Source of the DNA: Bacteroidales bacterium
Lineage (GTDB): Bacteria > Bacteroidota > Bacteroidia > Bacteroidales > F082
Reading direction: 5' to 3'
Length of the DNA: 64,000 bases
NCBI GenBank assembly: GCA_016291135.1
Contig: JAEFAE010000005.1
Coordinates: 1 to 64,000, forward strand
Each line of letters begins with the position of its first letter. Position 1 is the stretch's first letter. Of the stretch, positions 41,395-50,584 are shown one piece after another. The position numbers and the translations under genes are program-made. The notes beneath the pieces are model-generated. The model searched no databases, had not been told where the DNA came from, and worked only from the letters and a program-made list of their open reading frames with translations.

Positions 41395-41649
41395 ATGAAT
41401 ACATTAGAATGGATCTCCGTATTGCTAGCACCCTTCACGGGTGTCGTTTCTTGGCTCGCCGCAACAAGGCTCCGTCAAAACAGAACCATCCAGGAGATGC
41501 AGAAAACAATACTGAACCTCGTGGAGGAGAACAAGCGTGTTTATAGTGAACTCACCGAAGCCCGACGTGAAATCGTGAGCCTTTCGGCCCAAGTGGCCCA
41601 GCTGACCCTCGAGAACGCTGAATTGAAGGAGTTGATCGAAAACCTGTAA
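41395..41649 (+). CDS. Small membrane protein with coiled coil
   Basis: An 84-residue protein from ATG 41395. One membrane helix lies at about 3-24, then a coiled coil of 55 residues (NRTIQEMQKTILNLVEENKR and on). It overlaps nothing and is 3 bp before the next lipoprotein. In a phage-like cluster such a protein could be a holin or spanin-like part. This is an inference. A longer reading from 41320 adds 25 residues without support. Confidence 0.7.
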   Translation: MNTLEWISVLLAPFTGVVSWLAATRLRQNRTIQEMQKTILNLVEENKRVYSELTEARREIVSLSAQVAQLTLENAELKELIENL

Positions 41650-41652
41650 GCC

Positions 41653-42120
41653 ATGAGAACACGCCTTTTTATCTTTCTCCTGTTGTCGATGGGGCTGTTT
41701 GCCTGCAACACCCAACGCCGTGCCCAGCGTCGCATCCGACGCATCACAGAGCAATGCCCGGAACTGGTTGCCATCCAGGCACACCCCATCGACACATTCT
41801 TGCCAGTACCCTCACTGGCTGACACGGCCATAATGCCCCTTGCGCCAATCCTCGAAGGCCAAACCGTCACAGTCACAACCGACCAAGGCACTTTCACAGC
41901 GTCGGCAGTTAACGACAGCCTCACAGTCACCTACGAGGCCGAACCCGAGCCAATCCATTACGAGGACACCTTGCATTATTCGCAAGTGGTTATCGAGGAA
42001 CCGTCTCAAAACAAGAAGCCACCCAATTACGTGTGGTTTCTGCTGGGCATGGTGACCATTCTATTGGCCATCGTTATCACAATAATCATTGTCATAGTAA
42101 AAAGGGTGAAAGCTTCCTGA
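41653..42120 (+). CDS. Lipoprotein with C-terminal membrane helix
   Basis: A 155-residue protein with lipobox LFAC (Cys18), a basic segment of repeated Arg (22-31), a beta-like middle and a C-terminal transmembrane helix (about 128-150, WFLLGMVTILLAIVITIII) ending in a basic tail. Having both a lipid anchor and an inner-membrane helix is the form of a single-gene spanin. I call that a possibility only. Confidence 0.65.
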   Translation: MRTRLFIFLLLSMGLFACNTQRRAQRRIRRITEQCPELVAIQAHPIDTFLPVPSLADTAIMPLAPILEGQTVTVTTDQGTFTASAVNDSLTVTYEAEPEPIHYEDTLHYSQVVIEEPSQNKKPPNYVWFLLGMVTILLAIVITIIIVIVKRVKAS

Positions 42121-42428
42121 TTTTGTATCGGGAAGCCTTCCCTGATAGTGAACCCTCAGTCGGCCAACGGCTGCGGAGCTCAGTCGTGTCGTTTTGGTGG
42201 CAGTGAGTGCGCCGCAGCCATTGTCCGCCTTCGGTTAATACTCTCCTACCCTTGCAATGTTATCATTCATGGGGCTGCCTGTCTGCCAAAGGCTGCGGGG
42301 TAAGAGTGTCACCCTTTTGTGACCGCTTCTGTGCCGCAGCCTTCGTCAGCCAGTCAGACTCCAACAAAGAAAGAAGCATTGGACAACAAAAAACATCTTT
42401 ATCCAATGCTCTATCCAAAGAAAAAGTC
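42121..42428. other. Intergenic GC-rich region
   Basis: Hairpin-like GGGAAGCCTTCCC (42130-42142) follows the lipoprotein gene but has no T-run. Further on, repeated GGCTGCGG and GCCGCAGCC pieces (about 42167-42345) can form stems with each other. An 88-codon frame here has no family features. Confidence 0.4.
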
Positions 42429-42515
42429 TATCTTTGCAACTGCTCCATAATCACGAGATGCGGAGTTCGTTAACAAAAGGGAGCCGATAGCCACTTTAAC
42501 TCGGCTTCCTTTTTT
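42429..42515 (+). ncRNA. Possible small RNA with promoter and terminator
   Basis: TATCTTTG (42429-42436) is a full -7 match, although no TTG is at the right distance. About 75 bases later GGGAGCCGA (42479-42487) and TCGGCTTCC (42501-42509) form a stem followed by TTTTTT. In between there is no start codon with a useful frame and a small stem is possible (GCTCC with GGAGT). The stem may also serve as the terminator of the integrase gene, which ends at 42514 on the other strand. Confidence 0.35.
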
Positions 42516-44016
42516 AAAGTGAACTTATCATCTTTTGTTTCGTTTCATTGCTGACCTTTCGGTAACGCGAAATTGCTTTGCTGCCTTCCGCATGACCGCT
42601 CATTGCCGCAATATCAGCTTCCCTATAGCCCGCCTCATATAAATTTCCACAGAAGTTCCTACGTCCCATGTGACTGCTCGCCACCTCCGAGAGCTTGACC
42701 TGCTTTTCCAACCTAGTCACAGGATCGAGTATAGAAACCGTATGGTCAATTTCAGGCACCGCTTTGAACATCTCTTTTATCAATACATTGTACCTTTGAT
42801 CAGTTCCGAAAGGCAACAGTCTATCATCTTCCAGATTGCTATATCTTTCCAAGATGATTTTAGCCGTGGGATGCAAAGGGATCGTCACCAACTTGCCACT
42901 CTTGTTTTTCGTCTTTCCAGCCACATATTGAAGGTATTCACCGTCCACAATATTCGACTTCTTAAGCCTCTTTAAATCACCGATACGACAACCCACAAGC
43001 GATTGGAACACAAAAATATCCCTTTGCACGGCCAATTCCGGGTTGCTGCTGAAATCAGCTTCAAAGAGTTTATTTCTATCCTCATTGGAAAAGAAATACG
43101 GTGTTCCGTAAATTGACTGCTCCACGGGGAAGGTCGCAAAAACATCTTCTACTTTGGCCTTCTGAATCCTAATTAGCCAATGCCAAAACGCTTTCATGTA
43201 CTTGAAATGAACCGCCACCGTGTTCAAACTGCGTTTATACACTCCCCTATAGAGCACATAGTCATAACCTTCATAAATATACTCGTAACGTTTCAAAGGC
43301 ACCCTCCTTTCAACGGTCTTCATACATTTCTTATACACACCCTTGGTTACTTGAACCGTTTCCCAAAGGTCACACTCATTGACAATGAAATGCCGGAAAT
43401 CATATAAGCCGGCCGTCGTCAAATCTTTCACACGATACCGCTTGCCTTGGTATTTCTCCATCCTATCCCAGATGCCCCAGCAGGTGAAATAGGTCTTGTG
43501 GCGCACCTCTACGATAACTCCGTTTTTGAGCTGCTCATCAATGAAGTATTTGAAAGCGTCAAGCAGATACCAGTTCTCAATTTTGGCCATTTCCCTCTTT
43601 TGCACCGCAATCTCTTTGGCCTTCTGCGCCCTGCTCCCCATCCTCCATGAATTGACCGATGTCGTTTCGCCATTGATAACAACATCCTCCCTTTCAGCAT
43701 TCCACTCCACATCCTTCAGCCAAGTTGTCAACGAGTCCGGCTTCAAATCATCCTCGTTCGTTTTTTCCCAACAGCGAATCAAATACGATGTCAATTGATT
43801 CAACCTATCCCTAATCTCCTCGCAATCGTCGCCATACTTGTTCACTTTCTTGCCTTTGGGCATCCCCTTCTCACTGTCCCAATTCCCTGCAGTAATGAAG
43901 ATTCCCGTAGCTGCCCTTTTCACGAAATTTCTGTTACCGCTGAAACGTAGTTGAATTTCGCCCCTTTCGTCATCTTTCTTGATGAACCTCGAAAGGTAAT
44001 ACTTGATAGTTGCCAT
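42514..44016 (-). CDS. Tyrosine site-specific integrase
   Basis: A 500-residue recombinase. The N-terminal 30 residues form an arm-type DNA-binding beta-sheet (ATIKYYLSRFIKKDDERGEI), followed by a SAM-like core-binding domain (about 150-300) and a catalytic domain with Arg344 (GCRIGDL), Lys368, His449 and Arg452 (SHMGRR), His475 (GHAEGS) and Tyr485 (SRYRKVS). It lacks no catalytic residue. It sits at the right edge of the AT-rich region and faces the housekeeping gene xth. Confidence 0.93.
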   Translation of the reverse strand: MATIKYYLSRFIKKDDERGEIQLRFSGNRNFVKRAATGIFITAGNWDSEKGMPKGKKVNKYGDDCEEIRDRLNQLTSYLIRCWEKTNEDDLKPDSLTTWLKDVEWNAEREDVVINGETTSVNSWRMGSRAQKAKEIAVQKREMAKIENWYLLDAFKYFIDEQLKNGVIVEVRHKTYFTCWGIWDRMEKYQGKRYRVKDLTTAGLYDFRHFIVNECDLWETVQVTKGVYKKCMKTVERRVPLKRYEYIYEGYDYVLYRGVYKRSLNTVAVHFKYMKAFWHWLIRIQKAKVEDVFATFPVEQSIYGTPYFFSNEDRNKLFEADFSSNPELAVQRDIFVFQSLVGCRIGDLKRLKKSNIVDGEYLQYVAGKTKNKSGKLVTIPLHPTAKIILERYSNLEDDRLLPFGTDQRYNVLIKEMFKAVPEIDHTVSILDPVTRLEKQVKLSEVASSHMGRRNFCGNLYEAGYREADIAAMSGHAEGSKAISRYRKVSNETKQKMISSL

Positions 44017-44086
44017 AATTTTGAGATGTTTAATTGTTCGTTAACTGTCCGAATCAAAGGGTAGCCACCCCCTTCAATAGACAATG

Positions 44087-44131
44087 CAAAGATAAGTAAA
44101 AAATCTTAATCCGTGTCAACGCTGTGTCAAC
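44087..44131 (-). promoter_or_regulatory. Integrase promoter and direct repeats
   Basis: TTG (minus, 44119-44117), 22 bp, TATCTTTG (44094-44087). GTGTCAAC is present twice (44113-44120 and 44124-44131), 11 bp apart, overlapping the -33 element. The pair could be arm-type integrase sites. No att core could be identified. The rest to 44291 is AT-rich and empty. Confidence 0.55.
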
Positions 44132-44291
44132 CAAACACGTTTTTTTGAACAATCATAGTAATTTATTATCAGTCTAAACAACACCTAAACTAATAATATA
44201 ACGCTGATTTTCAATTAATTAAATAAGTAATAGAACCAACCATCATATTTACGAATATCAACGTAAAATCATTTCTCGATTCCTAGTGGGG

Positions 44292-45053
44292 CTACTTCAG
44301 ATCAAGCACGATCGGGCAATGGTCCGAGTGCATCACCTCAGGGAGAATGTCAACCGCGTTGATGTTCTCCCTTAAGTTTTCGGTAACGATATGATAGTCG
44401 ATGCGCCAACCCAGGTTCTTTTGGCGTGCCCCGGCGCGGAAACTCCACCAACTGTATCGGTTGGGTTCCTTCACCAGATGACGGAAGCTGTCGATGTAGC
44501 CGTCACTGAGGAAATCGGTCATCCACTGGCGTTCTTCCGGCAAAAAGCCCGACGAGGTGTCGTGTTTTCTCGGGTTGTTGATGTCGATGTCCTCATGGCA
44601 GATGTTGTAGTCACCCGAGAGGACCAGTTTCGGCCGTTCCTTGCGCAGTTGGTTCACATAGTTGCGGAAGAAATCGAGCCACACCATCTTGAAGGCCTGA
44701 CGTTCGTCGCCTGTGGTGCCCGAGGGGTGGTACACGCTCACCACGGAGCAGTCGCCGAAGTCGGCACGCAGGAAACGTCCTTCGTTGTCGTAGAGGGGAT
44801 TGCCCATGCCATATTCCACATGGTCGGGTTCCACTTTGGTGATCAGCCCCACCCCACTGTAGCCTTTCTTTTGGGCAGGGAACCAATAGGGGTGGTATCC
44901 CATCATCTCAAAATCCATCTGGGGGATTTGGTCCGGGGTGGCCTTCAACTCCTGGAAACAAAGCACATCCGGCTGGTATTCATCAATCCATTGGAGCAAT
45001 CCCTTCCCGATGGCGGAACGGATGCCGTTGACGTTGTAGCTGACGATTTTCAT
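44292..45053 (-). CDS. xth: Exodeoxyribonuclease III
   Basis: A 253-residue protein of the ExoA/APE1 family. It starts MKIVSYNVNGIRSA, has CFQELKA (metal-binding Glu34 area), YHPSGT, SGDYNICHEDID (catalytic Asp-Asn pair) and SDHCPIVLD (catalytic His). It cuts at abasic sites and degrades duplex DNA from the 3' end in base excision repair. It has the normal length. Confidence 0.95.
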   Translation of the reverse strand: MKIVSYNVNGIRSAIGKGLLQWIDEYQPDVLCFQELKATPDQIPQMDFEMMGYHPYWFPAQKKGYSGVGLITKVEPDHVEYGMGNPLYDNEGRFLRADFGDCSVVSVYHPSGTTGDERQAFKMVWLDFFRNYVNQLRKERPKLVLSGDYNICHEDIDINNPRKHDTSSGFLPEERQWMTDFLSDGYIDSFRHLVKEPNRYSWWSFRAGARQKNLGWRIDYHIVTENLRENINAVDILPEVMHSDHCPIVLDLK

Positions 45054-45157
45054 GGCGTTTTTCCTATAAGCAACGTGCGAAGATACGGTTTTTTCAACTA
45101 TTTTTTCGTCCGCTCCAACGTTTTTTCTAACTTAGCGGCCGGAAAAGAACGAGCAAC

Positions 45158-46936
45158 GTGACGAAGCATCGGATCAGCAACTGGATCGACCGTTTCAACA
45201 ACTGGCGCCAAACCCATCTGACGAACCAGCAGTTCATGCTGTTGTTGAGCATCCCGACAGGTTTTCTGGCGGGGCTGGCCGCTGTCATCATCAAGAAATC
45301 GGCTCACGGCATCCGCGACTTGGTGCTGGGCATCCATTTCGAGTATTCTCACCTGATGTATTTTGTGTATCCCGCCATCGGCATCCTGCTCACGATCTGT
45401 TTCTGCAAGTTCATCCTCAGAAAAGAGATCGGCCACGGCATCCCAGGCATCCTATATGCCATCCGCAAGAAAAAAGGCGAGGTGAGCCCGCACAGCATGT
45501 GGTCCACCATCATCGCCAGTGCCTTGACGGTGGGCTTCGGCGGGTCCGTCGGTTTGGAGGGGCCTTCGGTGTCGACCGGCGCTTCCATCGGCTCCAACCT
45601 GGGAAAATGGCTGAAACTGGAATACCGGCAGGTGGTCATGCTCATCGGCATGGGAGGCGCAGCGGCCTTGGCCGCCATCTTCCAGGCGCCGATGACCGGC
45701 ATCTTCTTTGCGCTGGAGGTTTTGGTGATCGACCTGTCGCTCGGTGCCTTGATCCCCATCATCTGCTCCTCTTTCACGGCCATCCTCACCTCCTACCTCT
45801 TCCTCGGCCAGGCCGTGGAGTACAACGCCCTCATCACCGAAGGCTTCATCCCCAGCAACGCGCTGTACTATATCGGGTTGGGACTGTTTGTGGGACTGGT
45901 GTCGGCCTATTTCCTCAAAGTCACTTTCAGTGTGGAGAAGCGTTTCAAGCGGGTGGCTTCCCCTTGGCGACGGTTCCTCGTGGGCGCCGTGCTGTTGGGT
46001 GTGCTGATCTACCTCTTCCCCGCCCTGTACGGTGAAGGCTACGACGCCATCAACTCCGCCCTGAGAGGCGACTACAGCACCATCTACGGGAGCCCCGTCT
46101 TTGCCGGTTGGGCCGGAAAAGAGTGGAGCATTCTGATCCTGTTGGCCGGCATCATCCTGCTAAAGGCTTTCGCCACCGCCCTCACCTTCGGTGCGGGTGG
46201 CGTGGGTGGCACCTTCGCCCCGGCCTTGTTTATCGGAGCCTTCTCCGGACTCTTTTTCTCCTTGACGGTCAACTACCTCGGAATCGGCGAGTTGGATCCT
46301 GCCAAGTTTGCCTTGGTGGGCATGAGCGGCCTCATCGCCGGCATGCTGCATGCCCCGCTGACGGGCATCTTCCTCATCGCCGAGATCACCAACGGCTACG
46401 CCCTCATCGTCCCCTTGATGATCGTCTCCGCCCTCTCGTACTTCGTCAACCGGATCTTCTTCAAGCATTCCGTCTACACCAATGCCGTGGCGGAACACGG
46501 GGTCGAAGTCACCCATAACAAGGACGTCAGCATCCTGAGCATGATGACCATCAACAACCTGATCGAGACCAACTTCAGCAAAGTCAAAAGAGGGTCGAAA
46601 CTGGGCGACATGATCCCGGTCATCTCCTCCTCCACCCGCAACATCTTCCCCGTCGTGGACAAAGACGGCACCTTCTGCGGCCATGTCCTCTTCGACGACA
46701 TCCGCAGCGTGATGTTCGAGCAGTCGTTATACGAGGCTCCCATCGAGGAATTCACCGTGCTTCCCGAATACATCATCCATCCCGAGGATTCCATGGAGGA
46801 AGTCGTGAAAAAATTCCAGGTGTCCGGAAAATACAACATCCCCGTGATCGAGAACGGCAAATACCTGGGCTACATCTCCCGCGCCAACGTGTTCTCCACC
46901 TACCGCAAGACCTTGAGCGAAATCTCCGACGATTGA
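45158..46936 (+). CDS. ClC-family chloride channel or antiporter with CBS domains
   Basis: A 592-residue protein starting at GTG. The ClC filter motifs are GHGIPG, GLEGPSVSTG (retains the gating Glu) and GGTFAPALFIG, and about 10-12 membrane segments are visible up to residue 440. Two CBS domains follow (about 455-520 and 530-590, with IIHPEDSMEEV), which often bind adenosine nucleotides. It probably exchanges Cl- for H+. The gene diverges from xth across about 100 bp. Confidence 0.93.
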   Translation: MTKHRISNWIDRFNNWRQTHLTNQQFMLLLSIPTGFLAGLAAVIIKKSAHGIRDLVLGIHFEYSHLMYFVYPAIGILLTICFCKFILRKEIGHGIPGILYAIRKKKGEVSPHSMWSTIIASALTVGFGGSVGLEGPSVSTGASIGSNLGKWLKLEYRQVVMLIGMGGAAALAAIFQAPMTGIFFALEVLVIDLSLGALIPIICSSFTAILTSYLFLGQAVEYNALITEGFIPSNALYYIGLGLFVGLVSAYFLKVTFSVEKRFKRVASPWRRFLVGAVLLGVLIYLFPALYGEGYDAINSALRGDYSTIYGSPVFAGWAGKEWSILILLAGIILLKAFATALTFGAGGVGGTFAPALFIGAFSGLFFSLTVNYLGIGELDPAKFALVGMSGLIAGMLHAPLTGIFLIAEITNGYALIVPLMIVSALSYFVNRIFFKHSVYTNAVAEHGVEVTHNKDVSILSMMTINNLIETNFSKVKRGSKLGDMIPVISSSTRNIFPVVDKDGTFCGHVLFDDIRSVMFEQSLYEAPIEEFTVLPEYIIHPEDSMEEVVKKFQVSGKYNIPVIENGKYLGYISRANVFSTYRKTLSEISDD

Positions 46937-46993
46937 GAAAGGCGTTTCTGTCATTTTTCGGGGCATCTCTCCTTCCGGCTTCCAATATTTTTG

Positions 46994-47001
46994 TATCTTT
47001 G
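46994..47001 (+). promoter_or_regulatory. -7 element of the M23 peptidase gene
   Basis: TATCTTTG, 28 bp before ATG 47030. The sequence upstream overlaps no gene. Confidence 0.55.
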
Positions 47002-47029
47002 CCGTTTAATGCAATAAAGCTTGACTCAA

Positions 47030-48121
47030 ATGAAAAGACTGACCCTTCTCTCCTTACTGCTTATTGCCTTTGCCCTTCCGGCATTTTCCCAGGAGCCCGC
47101 GCAAGACACCATCGAGAAAAAACCATGGTTCAAGCGCATTTTTAGCCGACCTACCGTCGTGGTTCACGACACCGTTTTCATTTATGGAAGCGAAAACCCG
47201 GATGAAGGAATCGACGACGACAGCGATGAATTGGAAGAAATGCATCCCGACGGAGGCATCCCCATTCCCGTCGACACCTTGAGCACCGACGACCGCTATC
47301 AGAAAGTGATCCTTTTCGACAACGGCTCGTGGGTCTATCTCGACCTCCCCAAACCCGACCTCCCGGACTTCATCAGCAACGACCACTGGATGACCGACCA
47401 TGTACATGCCTACTACGATGTCAACATCAAGGAACTGCCCGAAGAGGTGGACCTGGTGCTCTGCGACTCGACCCACGGATGGCATATTCCAGGGATCGGC
47501 CGCATTACGTCAACCTATAAGATGCGGTGGGGTCGTCAGCACCAAGGCATCGACATTGGCATCCCCTTCGGCGAGCCTATCTACGCCGCCTTCGACGGCA
47601 TCGTCCGTGTCGCCCTGCCCACCAAACTCACGGGAGGCTACGGCAATGTCGTGGTGCTGCGTCACGCCAATGGGCTGGAGACCTACTATGGCCACATGAC
47701 CCACTATGTCGTCGAAACCGGTGACGTGGTTGCCGCCGGCGAGATCATCGGCTACTGCGGCTCCACCGGACACTCCACGGGCCCCCACTTGCATTTCGAG
47801 ACCCGTTACATGGGCCAGTCGTTCGACCCGGAACGCATCTTCGACTTCAGGGAAGGTGTGTTGCGCGACACCACGTTTACCCTGAAAAAGCACTACTTCA
47901 GCATCTATTCCCACGTGGGACAGTCCGACAACGAGTCGGAGAATGCCTCAAAGCAAGTGACGCCCCCGGCACCCAAGCGGGTCGTGCACGTCGTCAAGAA
48001 GGGCGAGACCCTCAGCAGCATTGCCAAGAAACACCACACCACAGTGAAAAAGATCTGCAACCTGAACAAGATCAGCGCCAAGAAGACCCTCCGCATCGGG
48101 CAGAGACTCATTGTAAAATAA
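47030..48121 (+). CDS. M23 peptidase with LysM domain
   Basis: A 363-residue exported protein from ATG 47030 (a TTG 9 bp upstream is less likely). Signal peptide 1-20. Peptidase_M23 at about 165-275 with HQGIDIG (zinc His and Asp) and GPHLHFETR (zinc His). LysM at about 315-363 (HVVKKGETLSSIAKKHHTT) binds peptidoglycan. It cuts cell-wall cross-bridges. It lies 12 bp upstream of gmk. Confidence 0.93.
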   Translation: MKRLTLLSLLLIAFALPAFSQEPAQDTIEKKPWFKRIFSRPTVVVHDTVFIYGSENPDEGIDDDSDELEEMHPDGGIPIPVDTLSTDDRYQKVILFDNGSWVYLDLPKPDLPDFISNDHWMTDHVHAYYDVNIKELPEEVDLVLCDSTHGWHIPGIGRITSTYKMRWGRQHQGIDIGIPFGEPIYAAFDGIVRVALPTKLTGGYGNVVVLRHANGLETYYGHMTHYVVETGDVVAAGEIIGYCGSTGHSTGPHLHFETRYMGQSFDPERIFDFREGVLRDTTFTLKKHYFSIYSHVGQSDNESENASKQVTPPAPKRVVHVVKKGETLSSIAKKHHTTVKKICNLNKISAKKTLRIGQRLIVK

Positions 48122-48133
48122 CAGCACAACAAT

Positions 48134-48760
48134 ATGGAAAAAGGAAAACTCTTGATCTTCTCCGCCCCCTCGGGCTCGGGCAAGACCACCCTGCTCAACC
48201 ACCTGCTGGGCGAAGTGCCCGGCATCGCCTTCTCCGTGTCGGCCACCACCCGTGCCCCGCGAGGTGAGGAACAAAACGGCGTGGAGTATTACTTCATGAG
48301 CCTGGAAGAATTCAAGCAACGTGTCGAGAACGACGAGTTCCTGGAGTGGGAAGAGGTCTATCCCGGCCGCTGCTACGGCACCCTGAAGGCAGTCATCGAG
48401 AAGATGCGCAACGAAGGGTACCACGTCGCCTTCGATGTGGATGTGGTCGGAGGCACCAACATCAAGAAGTTCTTCGGCGACGAGGCCCTGTCGATCTTTA
48501 TCCAAGCCCCTTCGATCGAGGTGCTGCGCGAACGGCTCATCAACCGGGGTACCGACTCCATGGAGGAGATCGAGAAACGGGTTTCCAAAGCGGCCTGGGA
48601 GACCGAGTTCGCCCAAGGCAAGTTCGACACCACCATCATCAACGACGACTTGGAGACCGCCAAGCGGGAGATCGTGGAGACGGTCCGTCGTTTCTTTGAG
48701 GCCACCCCCGCCGAGGCCGAGGGGAAAGCCTTGGAGGCCGAGGGAAACCCCACTGTGTGA
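48134..48760 (+). CDS. gmk: Guanylate kinase
   Basis: A 208-residue protein with the P-loop SAPSGSGKTTL (10-20), the GMP-binding stretch TTRAPRGEEQNGVEYYF and the lid segment (RLINRGTDSMEEIEKR). It makes GDP from GMP and ATP. Overlaps nadD by 4 bp. The last 20 residues are Ala/Glu-rich and extend past the usual end. Confidence 0.96.
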   Translation: MEKGKLLIFSAPSGSGKTTLLNHLLGEVPGIAFSVSATTRAPRGEEQNGVEYYFMSLEEFKQRVENDEFLEWEEVYPGRCYGTLKAVIEKMRNEGYHVAFDVDVVGGTNIKKFFGDEALSIFIQAPSIEVLRERLINRGTDSMEEIEKRVSKAAWETEFAQGKFDTTIINDDLETAKREIVETVRRFFEATPAEAEGKALEAEGNPTV

Positions 48761-49353
48761 GCCGGAAGATCGGCATCTACTCCGGCTCGTTCAACCCCAT
48801 CCATCACGGCCACTTGATGCTGGCCAACTACCTGGTCGCGTTCAGCGACTTGGATGAGCTGTGGTTTGTGGTTTCGCCCCAAAACCCCTTGAAGAAGAAG
48901 GAAGACCTGATGGACGACGACGACCGTCTGGAGATGGTCAGACGCGCCATCGGCGACGACCCTCGCATGAAGGCCTCCGACATCGAGTTCTCGATGACCC
49001 AACCCTCCTACACCATCCATACGCTGCGTGCCCTGTCGGAGCGGTATCCCAACGACCGGTTTGTGTTCATCTGCGGCATGGACAGCCTCCAGGGGCTTCC
49101 CCGTTGGAAGGAATACCAAGCCATCCTGGACGGGTATGAGCTGTTGGTCTTCCCGCGCAAAGGCTACGATGGCGGCGCGTTGCTGCACCATCCCCATGTG
49201 AAGGTGCTGGAGACGCCAGTGATCGAGGTGTCGTCCACTTTTATAAGGAACTGCCTGAAAGAAGGGAAAGACGTCCGACATTTCATGCCGGAAAAAGCCT
49301 ATTCGTATCTGATGGAAACCGTCAGAAGTCGGAAGACAGAAGACGAAAGATAG
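48757..49353 (+). CDS. nadD: Nicotinate-nucleotide adenylyltransferase
   Basis: A 198-residue protein starting at GTG inside the gmk end (GTGA overlap). It has GSFNPIHHGHL (nucleotidyltransferase motif), MDSLQGLPRW and VSSTFIR (the ISSTxIR motif). It joins AMP to nicotinate mononucleotide in NAD synthesis. It converges on holB with 3 bp between. Confidence 0.95.
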   Translation: MSRKIGIYSGSFNPIHHGHLMLANYLVAFSDLDELWFVVSPQNPLKKKEDLMDDDDRLEMVRRAIGDDPRMKASDIEFSMTQPSYTIHTLRALSERYPNDRFVFICGMDSLQGLPRWKEYQAILDGYELLVFPRKGYDGGALLHHPHVKVLETPVIEVSSTFIRNCLKEGKDVRHFMPEKAYSYLMETVRSRKTEDER

Positions 49354-49356
49354 GGA

Positions 49357-50490
49357 TTATTTCATTCTGAGGAGTTTCGTCATCTTAAAGCTGACATCCA
49401 AGAAAACCAGCGGTGCATAGCCGTTGCGTTCGATCTGCCGTGAGGCTTCCTCCAGCAGCTCGGCGATCTGGACCATGTTGGCAGGCTTCACGAAAGGCGC
49501 AAATCCCGCATTGAACTTCTTCTCTTCCCCCGGGAGCATCACCAAGTCAGCCAAGTTGTTATTGAACAACAAGGAATTGCGCACGATGCCGAGCCCATAG
49601 TCCAACAGCTGTTTCTGCCGTTCACGCCCCAAGGTCTTGATGTTGTTCGAGAAGTCGATCAGCTCGCTGACCGCCGCCTTGAAGCATAGGCGCATCCATT
49701 GCTGGAAGGTCCGGAAATACACCTTTTGGTCCTCGGCATCCTTCACGTTTTGGCTGGCCTTGATCCAATTGCCTTCCGACACCATGGCGGCATCCGAGGC
49801 CTCTTGCACGGTGCATCCTAGCCGCTGCACCAACGCGGGTTGCAGGTCGTTTAGTTCGATGCGGGGCACCTTCACCAGCGAGGTCCTGGAACGGATCGTG
49901 GCCAGGAGCTCCTCCTGGTCTTCGGCGATCAAGATGAACAACGTCTTCTCTGGCGGCTCCTCCAACAGCTTCAGCAATTTGTTGGCCGTATCGGTACGCA
50001 TCTTCTCCGCCATCCAGATAATGGCGATCTTGTATTCGCCTTCGTAGGCCTTGAAACTCAGCTTCCTGAGGAGCGAAGCCGCGTCGCGCACCGAGATGTA
50101 GCCCTGCTTGTTTTCCACCTCCAGGAACTCGTACCACGACGAGGTATCGACATAGCCCTCTTTTTGAAGCACATAGTCGCGCCACTCGGTCATGAACAGA
50201 TCCGACTCGGGATTGCTCTTCACGCTTTTGGTGGTCGTGGTGGGCACCACGAAATGCAGGTCAGGATGGGTCAGTTTGCTGATTTTCTGACAGCTGGGAC
50301 ACATCCCACAGCTATCGGTCGCCGTCCGGTGCGGGCAGAGGATGTATTGCGCGTAGGCCAAGGCGAGGGGCAGTTTTCCATTGCCTTCCGGGCCCAAAAA
50401 CAGCTGGGCATGCGGCACCCGGTTCTCCTGCACGCTCAGAATCAGCTTGCGCTTGACTTCCTCTTGTCCGATGACATCCTTGAATTGCAT
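49357..50490 (-). CDS. holB: DNA polymerase III delta' subunit-like clamp-loader protein
   Basis: A 377-residue AAA+ protein from ATG 50490. [16 protein letters not shown] is the family start. The P-loop is replaced by [11 protein letters not shown] (Thr to Leu), as in non-hydrolysing delta' subunits, and four Cys form the zinc finger [16 protein letters not shown] (about 58-73). It helps load the sliding clamp. An upstream ATG gives 13 added residues that overlap the promoter (TATTTTTG, minus, 50516-50509). Confidence 0.92.
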   Translation of the reverse strand: MQFKDVIGQEEVKRKLILSVQENRVPHAQLFLGPEGNGKLPLALAYAQYILCPHRTATDSCGMCPSCQKISKLTHPDLHFVVPTTTTKSVKSNPESDLFMTEWRDYVLQKEGYVDTSSWYEFLEVENKQGYISVRDAASLLRKLSFKAYEGEYKIAIIWMAEKMRTDTANKLLKLLEEPPEKTLFILIAEDQEELLATIRSRTSLVKVPRIELNDLQPALVQRLGCTVQEASDAAMVSEGNWIKASQNVKDAEDQKVYFRTFQQWMRLCFKAAVSELIDFSNNIKTLGRERQKQLLDYGLGIVRNSLLFNNNLADLVMLPGEEKKFNAGFAPFVKPANMVQIAELLEEASRQIERNGYAPLVFLDVSFKMTKLLRMK

Positions 50491-50557
50491 GGCTTTGTAT
50501 TCGCATGACAAAAATACAAAATTCTTCATTCATCATCCTTTATTCATAATTAAAACG

Positions 50558-50565
50558 TACCTTTG
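50558..50565 (+). promoter_or_regulatory. -7 element of lysS
   Basis: TACCTTTG, 19 bp before the ATG at 50585. Confidence 0.55.
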
Positions 50566-50584
50566 CACCCAAATTCAACGCCTT

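Noticed and set aside
44017-44291. tRNA gene or att site next to the integrase
   Set aside because: I looked for a tRNA cloverleaf and for a repeat shared with the other island edge and saw neither.
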